This document shows positions 25,212 through 34,018 of a stretch of 64,000 bases of DNA, one piece after another; position 1 is the stretch's first letter, and each line of letters opens with the position of its first letter. A program made the translations under genes and the position numbers. The notes beneath the pieces were generated by a model, which worked only from the letters and a program-made list of their open reading frames with translations, had not been told where the DNA came from and made no database searches. Source of the stretch: Enorma phocaeensis (GTDB lineage Bacteria > Actinomycetota > Coriobacteriia > Coriobacteriales > Coriobacteriaceae). The DNA is taken from positions 69,922 through 133,921 of the forward strand of contig NZ_LT891970.1 in assembly GCF_900186505.1 (NCBI RefSeq), written 5' to 3'.

Positions 25212-27434
25212 CTACAGGTGCAGGACGCGGTCGCGGATCTCCTCGGTGCGCCCTTGGTTCCAGAACTGCGTGCCGATGTAGCCGCAGGTGCGACGGGCCA
25301 CGTTGAGCTTCTCCTGGTCGCGGTTGCCGCAGTTGGGGCACTCCCACACGAGCTTGCCGTCGTCTTCAACGATCTTGATCTCGCCGTCGTAGCCGCATAC
25401 CTGGCAGTAGTCGCTCTTGGTGTTGAGCTCGGCGTACATGATGTTCTCGTAGATGTACTGCATCACGCGGATGACGGCCTTGAGGTTGTCCTGCATGTTG
25501 GGGACCTCGACGTAGGAGATGGCTCCGCCGGGGCTGAGCGCCTGGAACTCGCTCTCGAACTTGAGCTTGTCGAAGGCGTCGATCTCCTCGCTCACGTGCA
25601 CGTGGTAGCTGTTGGTGATGTAGCCCTTGTCCGTCACGCCCGGGATGATGCCGAAGCGGCGCTGCAGGCACTTGGCGAACTTATACGTCGTGGACTCGAG
25701 TGGCGTGCCGTAGAGCGAGTAGTCGATGTTCTCGGCAGCCTTCCACTCGGCGCACTTGTCGTTCATGCGCTGCATGACCGCGAGGCCGAAATCCTTCCCG
25801 TGCTCGTCGGTATGGCTCACACCCTTCATGTACTTCACGCACTCGTAGAGACCCGCGTAGCCGAGCGAGATGGTCGAATACCCGCCGTAGAGCAGCTTGT
25901 CGATGGTCTCGCCCTTATCGAGTCGAGCGAGCGCGCCGTACTGCCAAAGAATCGGCGCGGCGTCGGAGAGCGTGCCGCGCAGGCGCTCGTGGCGGCAGCG
26001 AAGCGCCCTGTGGCAGAGCTCCAGGCGCTCATCGAAGATCTCCCAGAACTTCTGCTCGTCGCGGCCTGAAGAGCACGCCACGTCCACCAGGTTGATGGTC
26101 ACGACGCCCTGGTTGAAGCGGCCGTAGTACTTAGGCTTGCCCGGCTCGTAGTTCTTGGCGCGCGCCACGTTGTCGTAGCCGTTGCCGCTGCGGTCCGGCG
26201 TGAGGAAGCTGCGGCAGCCCATGCAGGTGTAGACATCGCCCTCGCCCGGCTTCTCGCCACGGGAGAGCTTGAGCTCGCGCATCTTCTTGGCGGAGATGTA
26301 GTCGGGCACCATGCGCTTGGCGGTGCACTTGGCGGCGAGCTGCGTGAGGTAGAAGTACGGGCTGCCCTCGCAGACGTTATCCTCGTCGAGAACGTAGATG
26401 AGCTTGGGGAACGCCGGCGTGATCCAGACGCCCTGCTCGTTCTTCACGCCCTCGTAGCGCTGACGCAGCGTCTCCTCGATGATGAGCGCCAGATCGTGCT
26501 TCTCGGCCTCGTTGCGCGCCTCACCCAGGTACATGAAGACCGTGACGAACGGCGCCTGGCCGTTGGTGGTCATAAGGGTCACGACCTGGTACTGGATGGT
26601 CTGCACGCCGCGGCGGATCTCATCGCGCAGGCGCTCCTCGACGACCTCGGAGACCTTCTTCTCAGGAGCCTCGAACCCCAGCTCGGAGAGCTCGCGCTCG
26701 ACCTGGGCGCGGATCTTCTTGCGGCTCACGTCGACGAACGGCGCGAGGTGCGTGAGCGAGATGGATTGCCCGCCGTACTGGCAGCTCGCCACCTGGGCGA
26801 TGATCTGCGTGGCGATGTTGCACGCCGTCGAGAAGCTGTGCGGCCGCTCGATGAGCGTGCCCGAGATGACGGTGCCGTTCTGGAGCATGTCCTCGAGGTT
26901 CACCAAATCGCAGTTATGCATGTGCTGGGCGAAGTAATCCGAGTCGTGGAAGTGGATGATGCCCTCGTTGTGCGCCTCGACGACCTCCTGCGGCAGCAGC
27001 ACGCGCTGCGTGAGGTCCTTGGAGACCTCGCCGGCCATGTAGTCGCGCTGCACGGAGTTGACCGTGGGGTTCTTGTTGGAGTTCTCCTGCTTGACCTCTT
27101 CGTTGTTGCACTCGATGAGCGAAAGGATCTTGTCGTCGGTGGTGTTCTTCTGGCGCTTCAGGCTCTGCACGTAGCGATAGATGATGTAGCGGCGCGCGAC
27201 CTCGAACTTGTCGAGCTTCATGAGCTCATCCTCGACGAGGTCCTGGATCTCCTCGACCGACACCGTGTGGCCCGCCTGCTCGCAGGCATCGGCGACGTTC
27301 TGCGAGGCATAGACCACCTGGCGCTCCGTGAGGCGGTCGCTTTCCTGCACCTCGCGATTGGCGGCGCGGATGGCGTTCTCGATCTTCTCGATGTCGAACG
27401 CGACCTCGGTACCGCTGCGCTTGATGATCTTCAT
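25212..27434 (-). CDS. nrdD: anaerobic ribonucleoside-triphosphate reductase
   Basis: The 740-residue class III ribonucleotide reductase makes dNTPs under anaerobic conditions. The first ~95 residues are an ATP-cone (MKIIKRSGTEVAFDIEKIENAI). The C-terminus has the zinc knuckle (CQVCGYDG ... CPNCGNRD) and the glycyl radical motif RRTCGYIGTQFWNQG. GAGAGGAT precedes the ATG at 27434. Tandem NrdR-like boxes lie about 90-130 bp upstream. No aerobic class I or II reductase is seen in the window. Confidence 0.97.
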   Translation of the reverse strand: MKIIKRSGTEVAFDIEKIENAIRAANREVQESDRLTERQVVYASQNVADACEQAGHTVSVEEIQDLVEDELMKLDKFEVARRYIIYRYVQSLKRQKNTTDDKILSLIECNNEEVKQENSNKNPTVNSVQRDYMAGEVSKDLTQRVLLPQEVVEAHNEGIIHFHDSDYFAQHMHNCDLVNLEDMLQNGTVISGTLIERPHSFSTACNIATQIIAQVASCQYGGQSISLTHLAPFVDVSRKKIRAQVERELSELGFEAPEKKVSEVVEERLRDEIRRGVQTIQYQVVTLMTTNGQAPFVTVFMYLGEARNEAEKHDLALIIEETLRQRYEGVKNEQGVWITPAFPKLIYVLDEDNVCEGSPYFYLTQLAAKCTAKRMVPDYISAKKMRELKLSRGEKPGEGDVYTCMGCRSFLTPDRSGNGYDNVARAKNYEPGKPKYYGRFNQGVVTINLVDVACSSGRDEQKFWEIFDERLELCHRALRCRHERLRGTLSDAAPILWQYGALARLDKGETIDKLLYGGYSTISLGYAGLYECVKYMKGVSHTDEHGKDFGLAVMQRMNDKCAEWKAAENIDYSLYGTPLESTTYKFAKCLQRRFGIIPGVTDKGYITNSYHVHVSEEIDAFDKLKFESEFQALSPGGAISYVEVPNMQDNLKAVIRVMQYIYENIMYAELNTKSDYCQVCGYDGEIKIVEDDGKLVWECPNCGNRDQEKLNVARRTCGYIGTQFWNQGRTEEIRDRVLHL

Positions 27435-27519
27435 GGGGATCCTCTCGTATCCGTCGTCTTCAGCCGCAACCCCAGAGGGGCGCGTAGCTGCATCGGGTAT
27501 CTACTATACGTGAGCGGTG

Positions 27520-27566
27520 CCACTATACGTTGTGGATTTTTCTGCATGCACTTCTATATCTTGTGT
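27520..27566 (-). promoter_or_regulatory. tandem NrdR boxes upstream of nrdD
   Basis: Two 16-bp sites, CCACTATACGTTGTGG (27520-27535) and CTTCTATATCTTGTGT (27551-27566), each match about 11 of 16 positions of the known NrdR box (acaCtAtATaTaGtgt). Their starts are 31 bp apart, the three-helical-turn spacing required for NrdR binding. A TATAGT -10-like hexamer on the minus strand (27507-27502) lies just downstream. The sites predict NrdR repression of nrdDG when dATP is high. Confidence 0.7.
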
Positions 27567-27990
27567 TTCAGCAGGTCATCGAATTGGCTTTTTTGGTCTC
27601 ACATTATTCGGATGCTCAAGCATGGCCTGAAGGCTCATGCGCCGCGTGCGGTCTACCTGCGGCGGCGCTCAGCGGGCGGCGAGAGCATCCGTGAACGCGT
27701 CTCCATAATCGGTTGAGGGTCCGCCCAAAGAATCAAAGGATACCTCGCCGCTTCCTACATCTTGTGCCGCAGACGAGAAACGGCGCGAAGAGGGGTCCCG
27801 TGCGCGGAGGGCACCTCGATGGGCTGCGGAACGGGAACGCCGCGGGCAGGCAAAACGTATGTCGCGACGTCGACGGCCTGCGGTTTTCGCGCGAAAGCCC
27901 GGGTGCGAAACGGGGTACAAGGGTCCAGGGGAATTAACCCCTGGCTGCCGCGTACCGGCACCACATGCCATCGTAAGAGAAGGAGACAGC
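27567..27990 (+). other. long gap before gldA with a possible structured leader
   Basis: This gap of about 420 bp holds no convincing gene. Its right half is very GC-rich and can form several stems; the clearest is CCAGGGG (27925-27931) pairing with CCCCTGG (27938-27944) around AATTAA, about 50 nt before the gldA start. No T-run follows the stem, and I could not match the region to a known riboswitch class. Confidence 0.35.
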
Positions 27991-29094
27991 ATGGCACGAA
28001 TCTTCAACAGCCCCAGCAAGTACGTCCAAGGCCCCGATGCCCTTGCCGAGCTTGCCAGCTACATCGAGCCCCTCGGCTCCAAGGCGCTCGCAATCTCCAC
28101 GGCATCCGGCGTAAAGCGCGTCGGCGCCAAGATCGAGGGCGGCTTCGCCGATTCCGCAGCCTCGGTGACCTTCGAGGAGTTCAACGGCGAGTGCTGCGAC
28201 TCCGAGATCGACCGCATCTGCGCCGTAGCCCAGGCAGCGGGCTCCGACGTCATCGTGGGCGTAGGCGGCGGCAAGGTCCTCGACACCGCCAAGGCGGTCG
28301 CCTATAAGCTCGGAGCGCCCGTCGTGATCTGCCCCACCATCGCCTCGTCCGACGCCCCCTGCAGCGCGCTTTCGGTCATCTACACCGAGGACGGCGTGTT
28401 CGACCGCTACCTGTTCCTCCCCTCCAACCCCAACATCGTCCTGATGGACACCACCGTGATCGCCGCCTCGCCGGTGCGCCTTACGGTCTCGGGCATGGGC
28501 GACGCGCTCGCCACGTACTTCGAGGCCCAGGCCTCCGTTGACTCCGAGGGCGACACCTGCGCCGGCGGCAAGGCGACGAACGCCGCCCTCGCGCTCGCCA
28601 AGCTCTGCTTCGACACGCTCATGGCCGACGGCGTCAAGGCCAAGGTCGCTCTCGAAGCCGGCGCCTGCACGCCCGCGGTGGAGCGCATCATCGAGGCCAA
28701 CACCCTGCTCTCCGGCATCGGCTTCGAGAGCTGCGGCCTCGCCGCCGCCCACGCCATCCACAACGGCATGACGCAGCTACCCGAGACGCATGAGTGCTAC
28801 CACGGCGAGAAGGTCGCCTTCGGCACGCTCGTGCAGCTCGTGCTCGAGAACGCCCCGACCGAGAAACTCGAGGAGGTGCTCGGCTTCTGCATGGAGGTCG
28901 GCCTGCCCGTGACCCTGGGCGAGCTCGGCGTCGAGGACACCTCGCGCGAGCGCATCATGGCCGTTGCCGAGAGCGCCTGCGCGCCCTCCGACACCATGGG
29001 CAACATGCCCTTCACGGTGACGCCCTCGATGGTCTGCGACGCCATCCTCGCCGCCGACGCGCTCGGCCGCTACTATCACCTCGACATCGAGTAA
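27991..29094 (+). CDS. gldA: glycerol dehydrogenase
   Basis: The 367-residue product is an Fe/Zn-type glycerol dehydrogenase of normal length. It has the NAD-binding VGVGGGKVLDTAKAVA motif and CPTIASSDAPCSALSVIY. Metal ligands lie in SGMGDALATY (Asp), AHAIHNGM (His) and ECYHGEKVAFG (His). It oxidises glycerol to dihydroxyacetone with NAD+ in the cytosol, or runs in reverse. AAGGAGA precedes the ATG at 27991. A clear terminator follows at 29169-29203. Confidence 0.93.
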   Translation: MARIFNSPSKYVQGPDALAELASYIEPLGSKALAISTASGVKRVGAKIEGGFADSAASVTFEEFNGECCDSEIDRICAVAQAAGSDVIVGVGGGKVLDTAKAVAYKLGAPVVICPTIASSDAPCSALSVIYTEDGVFDRYLFLPSNPNIVLMDTTVIAASPVRLTVSGMGDALATYFEAQASVDSEGDTCAGGKATNAALALAKLCFDTLMADGVKAKVALEAGACTPAVERIIEANTLLSGIGFESCGLAAAHAIHNGMTQLPETHECYHGEKVAFGTLVQLVLENAPTEKLEEVLGFCMEVGLPVTLGELGVEDTSRERIMAVAESACAPSDTMGNMPFTVTPSMVCDAILAADALGRYYHLDIE

Positions 29095-29168
29095 AGTGCG
29101 CACACGGAGGTTCTAGGCGGCGCCCGACGATTCGCTCGGCGTTCGCGGGACAACCCTGTTTCCTCGTT

Positions 29169-29203
29169 GCGGCTCCGCGGCATCCGTCGCGGGGCCGCTT
29201 TTC
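29169..29203 (+). terminator. Rho-independent terminator after gldA
   Basis: GCGGCTCCGCG (29169-29179) pairs with CGCGGGGCCGC (29188-29198; one G-U pair) around an 8-nt loop and is followed at once by TTTTC. Confidence 0.8.
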
Positions 29204-29380
29204 CCGTGGCTGGGTTTTGGGCGCGGTATAGTATGTATCGCGCCCGCACGCAGGGCGCCGCCCGACAGATCAATCGAGCTTTGCCGCCGCCATCCGGCAT
29301 CCGAGGTCCCGTAAACGCGGGGCGAGCCGCACGGAGGCGGGCGGCATCGTACGACCCTTTCCGCGAAGGGAGAAGCGACC

Positions 29381-30559
29381 ATGACCGAGTGGCTGGTCCG
29401 CCATTTCATCCGCAACCACGACCGCACCTCCGACCCTGCCGTGCGCACGAGCTACGGGCAGTTCGCCGGCGCGGTGTGCATCGTCTGCAACGTGCTCCTG
29501 TGCTTGGCAAAAGGAGCGATCGGCCTTATCGCCGGCTCGGTCTCCATCGTGGCGGACGCGGTGAACAACCTTTCGGACGCAGCGTCGAACATCGTGAGCC
29601 TGCTGGGGTTCAAGCTGGCGAGCCGTCCCGCCGATCCCGAGCACCCCTATGGCCACGGCCGCTATGAATACCTCGCCGGACTGGTCGTGGCGGCACTCGT
29701 GCTCGCCATCGGCATCAACCTCGTGACGTCATCCGTCGGCAAGATCGCCAATCCCGCACCCACGGGCTTCTCCCCCGCACTCGTAGCGGTGCTCGCGCTC
29801 TCCATCGCGGTGAAGCTCTGGATGGCGTCCTTCAACCGCGCGCTCGGGCGGCGCATCGACTCGGATACGCTCGAGGCGACCGCGATCGACTCGCGCAACG
29901 ACGTGATCAGCACCGCAGCGGTGCTTGCCTGCGCGTGCGTATCGCACGCGACCGGCATCGACCTCGACGGCTGGGCCGGCCTCGCCGTGGGCGCCTTCAT
30001 CTGCTGGAGCGGCGTCGGCCTTCTGCGCGATACGGTGAGCCCGCTGCTCGGGCAGGCACCGAGCCCTGAGCTCGTGGAGCATATCCGCACGAAGATCCTT
30101 TCGTACCCCGGTGTTTTGGGCACTCACGACCTCATGGTCCACGACTACGGCCCCGGCAGGCAGTTCGCGAGCGCGCACGTGGAGATGGCTGCCGAGGCGG
30201 ACCCGCTCGAGAGCCACGACCTCATCGACAACATCGAGCAGGACTTCAAGACCGAGGACGGGCTCATCGTCACCCTGCACTACGACCCCATCGTGACGGA
30301 CGACCCCGAGGTGGCCGACATGCGCAACTGGATCGGCCAGGCGGTCAAGATCATCGATCCCCGCCTCACGATCCACGACCTGCGCACCGTCCCCGGTACC
30401 ACGCGCACGAACGTCATTTTCGACTGCGTGCGGCCACAGGACCTGAACCTCACCGACAGCCAGCTCAAGCGGCGCATCGACCAGATCGTGCGCGACCACT
30501 ACCCCAAGACGATCGCCAAGGTCACCATAGACGAGAGCTACGTGAGCTCCCAGCAGTAG
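29381..30559 (+). CDS. cation diffusion facilitator (CDF) metal exporter
   Basis: The 392-residue product has the six-helix CDF membrane domain. The transport site is visible as SIVADAVNNLSDAASN in helix 2 and ATAIDSRNDVISTA in helix 5, and HPYGHGRYEYLAG follows helix 2. The C-terminal cytoplasmic domain (TKILSYPGVLGTHDLMVHDYGPG) is the family's metal-sensing dimer part, with an extra ~80-residue tail. It exports Zn2+, Mn2+ or Fe2+ against a proton gradient; the DxxxD site fits several metals. AAGGGAG precedes the ATG. Confidence 0.9.
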   Translation: MTEWLVRHFIRNHDRTSDPAVRTSYGQFAGAVCIVCNVLLCLAKGAIGLIAGSVSIVADAVNNLSDAASNIVSLLGFKLASRPADPEHPYGHGRYEYLAGLVVAALVLAIGINLVTSSVGKIANPAPTGFSPALVAVLALSIAVKLWMASFNRALGRRIDSDTLEATAIDSRNDVISTAAVLACACVSHATGIDLDGWAGLAVGAFICWSGVGLLRDTVSPLLGQAPSPELVEHIRTKILSYPGVLGTHDLMVHDYGPGRQFASAHVEMAAEADPLESHDLIDNIEQDFKTEDGLIVTLHYDPIVTDDPEVADMRNWIGQAVKIIDPRLTIHDLRTVPGTTRTNVIFDCVRPQDLNLTDSQLKRRIDQIVRDHYPKTIAKVTIDESYVSSQQ

Positions 30560-30655
30560 CGCCGGCGCGGAGCGGGTCCGCGGGCGATGCCGGCAAGCAC
30601 CCTTGCGGCACGGCGCGCGGGCGGGCGATCGACGCAGCGGCCCCTCGCAGCGCCC

Positions 30656-32071
30656 TTAGAAATCGATGACGGCAGATAGCAGGGCCATCGAGCTCTCATC
30701 GACCAGATAGCGGGCGCGGGCGCGGCGGAACTGCGCCTCGACCGCGGCGGGGGCGGTGCCGCCCTCGGTGGTGCGCGCCGCCACGATGGCGTCCAGGTCG
30801 AGCGCGCGCGTGATGTCACGGCCGAACAGGTCGCTCGCCGCCTTGAACACCTCGATCGGCAGCTCCGAGATGTCGCAGGAGCGCTTCTCGGCCTCGAGCA
30901 CCAGATGCCCCACGACCGCATGGGCCTCGCGGAACGGCATGCCGTGCTTCACCAGGTAATCTGCCACATCGGTAGCGGCAAGGTGGCCGCGGTCCATGGC
31001 GGCGCGCATCCGGTCCGCGTTGACCGTCCACGTGGAGACCATGCCCGCCATGACGGTGAGCGATTGCTCCACGGTGCGCGCGGCGTCGAGCGCGCCCTCC
31101 TTGTCCTCCTGCATGTCCTTGTTGTAGGCGAGCGGCAGGCCCTTCATGGTGACGAGCAGCTGCACGAGGTCTCCCACCACGCGACCGCATTTCCCGCGGA
31201 TGAGCTCGGCGAAATCGGGGTTCTTCTTCTGCGGCATGATCGACGAGCCGGTCGAGAAGGCATCGGAGAGCGTGATGAACCCGAATTCCTGGCTGCTCCA
31301 CAGCACGATCTCCTCGCCGAGGCGCGATAGATGCATCGCGCACACCGCGCAGGCGTATTCGAGGTCGAGCAGGAAATCACGGTCGCTCACCGCGTCGAGC
31401 GAGTTCTCGATCACCTGGGCGAAGCCGAGCTCCTCGGCCGTCATATGGCGATCGAGCGGGTAGCTCGTGCCAGCGAGCGCCGCAGCGCCCAGCGGCGATG
31501 CATCCGCGGCATCGAAGGCAGCCCGCATGCGTGCGAAATCGCGCGTGAGCATCCATACATAGGCGAGCAGATGATGCGCGAAGAGCACGGGCTGCGCATG
31601 CTGCAGGTGCGTCATCCCCGGCAGCACCGTGTCCCCCGCCTCGGCGGCGGCATCGAGCAGGGCGCATCTCAGGCCAAGGTTCGCGTGCATGAGGCGCTTG
31701 GCGAGCGCCTTCGCCGCAAGCCGGGTGTCGGTTACCGCTTGGTCGTTGCGCGAGCGGCCGGTGTGCAGGCGAGCGCCAGCCTCGCGGACGCGCCGCGTGA
31801 GCTCGCTCTCCACGGCCATGTGGATATCCTCGTCCGCGATGTCGAAGACGAGCTTCCCTGCCGCGATATCCTCCTCGATACCCTCGAGGCCGTCGCGGAT
31901 GGCCGTCGCGTCCTCCTCGGAGATGATGCCCTGAGCGGCCAGCATCGCCGCATGCGCCTTCGATCCGGCGATATCCTGCCGATACAACGCCTTATCGACG
32001 GGCAGCGACGCGCCGAACTCCTGCGTGACGGGCGCCGCGCCCTCTTCGAACCTACCGCTCCACAGCGCCAT
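30656..32071 (-). CDS. argH: argininosuccinate lyase
   Basis: The 471-residue fumarase-superfamily enzyme releases arginine and fumarate from argininosuccinate. The signature GSSIMPQKKNPDFAELIRGK is intact, as are HTGRSRNDQ and GMTHLQHAQPV. The start at ATG 32071 (MALWSGRFEEG) matches the family; the open frame continues 16 codons upstream without homology. AAGGG lies about 10 nt ahead. It follows argG by 83 bp on the same strand, making an argGH operon for the last two arginine steps. Confidence 0.95.
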   Translation of the reverse strand: MALWSGRFEEGAAPVTQEFGASLPVDKALYRQDIAGSKAHAAMLAAQGIISEEDATAIRDGLEGIEEDIAAGKLVFDIADEDIHMAVESELTRRVREAGARLHTGRSRNDQAVTDTRLAAKALAKRLMHANLGLRCALLDAAAEAGDTVLPGMTHLQHAQPVLFAHHLLAYVWMLTRDFARMRAAFDAADASPLGAAALAGTSYPLDRHMTAEELGFAQVIENSLDAVSDRDFLLDLEYACAVCAMHLSRLGEEIVLWSSQEFGFITLSDAFSTGSSIMPQKKNPDFAELIRGKCGRVVGDLVQLLVTMKGLPLAYNKDMQEDKEGALDAARTVEQSLTVMAGMVSTWTVNADRMRAAMDRGHLAATDVADYLVKHGMPFREAHAVVGHLVLEAEKRSCDISELPIEVFKAASDLFGRDITRALDLDAIVAARTTEGGTAPAAVEAQFRRARARYLVDESSMALLSAVIDF

Positions 32072-32154
32072 GTGCCCGATCCCTTCTGTCTGCGGCGCGC
32101 AGCCTACCTGCGCAGCCATTCGCTTCCAAGCTCAACATACCCACCGTTACTGGT

Positions 32155-33564
32155 CTAGAACGCGACGGCCAGCTGGTATGCCACGGCACCCGCGCCCGCG
32201 CCGTCGACCACGTCGAAGCCCGCTCCCGCGGCGGCTCCCGCCTTCGCACCAGCCGGCGCCTGCGAGGCGACACCCTGCTTCATCGCCCAGTTCTTGATCG
32301 AGAGCGCCTGGATGTCGATGAAGCCCTTGGCAGCCTTCTGGTCGAACGCGTCGTCGTTGTCATAGGTGGCGAGCGTCTGGTCGTAGAGCGCCTGCGCGCT
32401 CTTGCGGCCGACAACCGTGCACGAACCCTTGTAGAGCTTGAGCTTGACCTCGCCGGTGAGCGCACCTTGCGTCGATGCCATGAACGCGTCGAGCGATAGC
32501 TTGAGCGGGCTGTACCAGCGGCCGTTGTAGACCTGGTCTGCCCAGGCCTGCTCGAGCTCGAGCTTCATGTGGAGCACGTCGCGCTCCAGGCAGAGGTCCT
32601 CGAGCGCCTTATGCGCCTGGATGATGGCGAGGCCGGCAGGCACCTCGTAGCACTCGCGGCTCTTGATGCCCACGTAGCGGTTCTCGATCATGTCGATGCG
32701 ACCAAAGCCCGCCGCGCCGCAGATCTTGTTCAGGCGCTCGACGAGCTCGACCATGCCCATCTCGACGCCATCGAGGCTCGCAGGGACGCCCTGCTTGAAG
32801 CCGATCTCCACATAGGTGGGCGCATCCGGTGCGTCCTCGGGATCGACCGTCATGGTCCAGATGTCCGAGGGCGGCTCGTTCCAGGGATCCTCGAGCACAC
32901 CCGCCTCGATAGCGCGACCCCACAGGTTGTCGTCGATGGAGTACGGCTTGTCCAGGCTCACATCGACCGGAACGCCGTGGGCCTTGGCGTAAGCGATCTC
33001 GTCGGGGCGCATGCCGAGGTCCCACTCGCGCACCGGCGCGATGACCTTGAGCGTGGGGTCGAGCGCCATAATCGAGGTCTCGAAGCGCACCTGGTCGTTG
33101 CCCTTGCCCGTGCACCCATGCGCCACGGCAACGGCACCGTGCTTGTGCGCCGCCTCCACGAGGTGCTTGGAGATGAGCGGCCGCGAGAGCGCGGAGAGCA
33201 GCGGGTACTTGTTCTCGTACATGGCGTTGGCGGCGATGGCGCAGGTGATGAACGACTCCGCGAACTCCTGGCGCATATCGACGACCTCGCATGCCACGAC
33301 GCCGAGCGCCTTGGCCTTTGCCTCGATCTTCTCGAGCCCGTCGTGCTCCTGGCCCACGTTGCCGAGCACGCAGACCACATCGTAGCCGAGCTCGTCTTGG
33401 AGCCATTTGACGCACACGGAGGTATCGAGGCCGCCCGAGTACGCGAGCACGACCTTGTCCTTCGCAGGGGCTGCGGTCGCGGCAGTCGCAGCGACGGCGC
33501 TGCCTGCGGCGGGATTCTGGGTGGCGGAGCTTGCGGTCATGTTGATCATAGCGGTGTCGATCAT
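32155..33564 (-). CDS. argG: argininosuccinate synthase with unusual low-complexity tails
   Basis: The 469-residue enzyme joins citrulline and aspartate with ATP. The P-loop VVLAYSGGLDTSVCVKWL and the citrulline/Asp-binding segments (AHGCTGKGNDQVRFE, GRIDMIENRYVGIKSRE) are intact. It is longer than the ~400-residue norm because of an Ala/Thr-rich N-terminal stretch (~35 residues) and an Ala/Gly-rich C-terminal tail (from about residue 425). AAAGGA lies 8 nt before the ATG at 33564, which supports translation of the extension; a start further in cannot be excluded. Confidence 0.94.
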   Translation of the reverse strand: MIDTAMINMTASSATQNPAAGSAVAATAATAAPAKDKVVLAYSGGLDTSVCVKWLQDELGYDVVCVLGNVGQEHDGLEKIEAKAKALGVVACEVVDMRQEFAESFITCAIAANAMYENKYPLLSALSRPLISKHLVEAAHKHGAVAVAHGCTGKGNDQVRFETSIMALDPTLKVIAPVREWDLGMRPDEIAYAKAHGVPVDVSLDKPYSIDDNLWGRAIEAGVLEDPWNEPPSDIWTMTVDPEDAPDAPTYVEIGFKQGVPASLDGVEMGMVELVERLNKICGAAGFGRIDMIENRYVGIKSRECYEVPAGLAIIQAHKALEDLCLERDVLHMKLELEQAWADQVYNGRWYSPLKLSLDAFMASTQGALTGEVKLKLYKGSCTVVGRKSAQALYDQTLATYDNDDAFDQKAAKGFIDIQALSIKNWAMKQGVASQAPAGAKAGAAAGAGFDVVDGAGAGAVAYQLAVAF

Positions 33565-34018
33565 GGTTCTCGTCCTTTCATAGAGAGCGTACGGACGAGC
33601 CCGTCAAAGGTGACGCAACAGGTGTCAAAAAGCCTTGTAGGTGTTTCGATGCCGGGGATCGCGGGATGCTATCGCATTAGGGCTCATAGCGGTTAGCACT
33701 AAGCGCCAAGCGGGCAAGCGGCATCACCCGGTGGAAGCGACGACGTACCTTATCGGGACTCTGGGGATGCGCGAATGCCGCGCGAACAGAGACGACCGAT
33801 TATCGTCGTCGAGAAATCGCGCGCTGGCGTCGGTTCTGTGCATCGGCGGCGCACTGGCCGGGCAGGATGGCGCTCGCCGCCATGCCCTCATATGTCGCCA
33901 TCTCGTTGTGCACCTTGCAAACCCTCCGCCGTAAGCGAACGCGATCGATGCGCGACCGAACTACCAACCGGACGCGCGTTGGGCGGTATACTACCCTACC
34001 TTGCAGCGCTTTGCCAAG
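33565..34018. other. intergenic region between argG and the MFS gene, no gene seen
   Basis: The gap is about 450 bp. The open frames here lack ribosome sites and recognisable content. No tRNA, terminator or arginine-repressor-like box was convincing. Confidence 0.5.

Noticed and set aside
27770..27960. Possible cobalamin-type riboswitch before gldA
   Set aside because: GC-rich stems occur but the conserved B12-box order could not be found; left as an unassigned leader.
33641..33934. 97-codon plus-strand frame between argG and the MFS gene
   Set aside because: No ribosome site, no hydrophobic or domain pattern, and composition like random GC-rich sequence.
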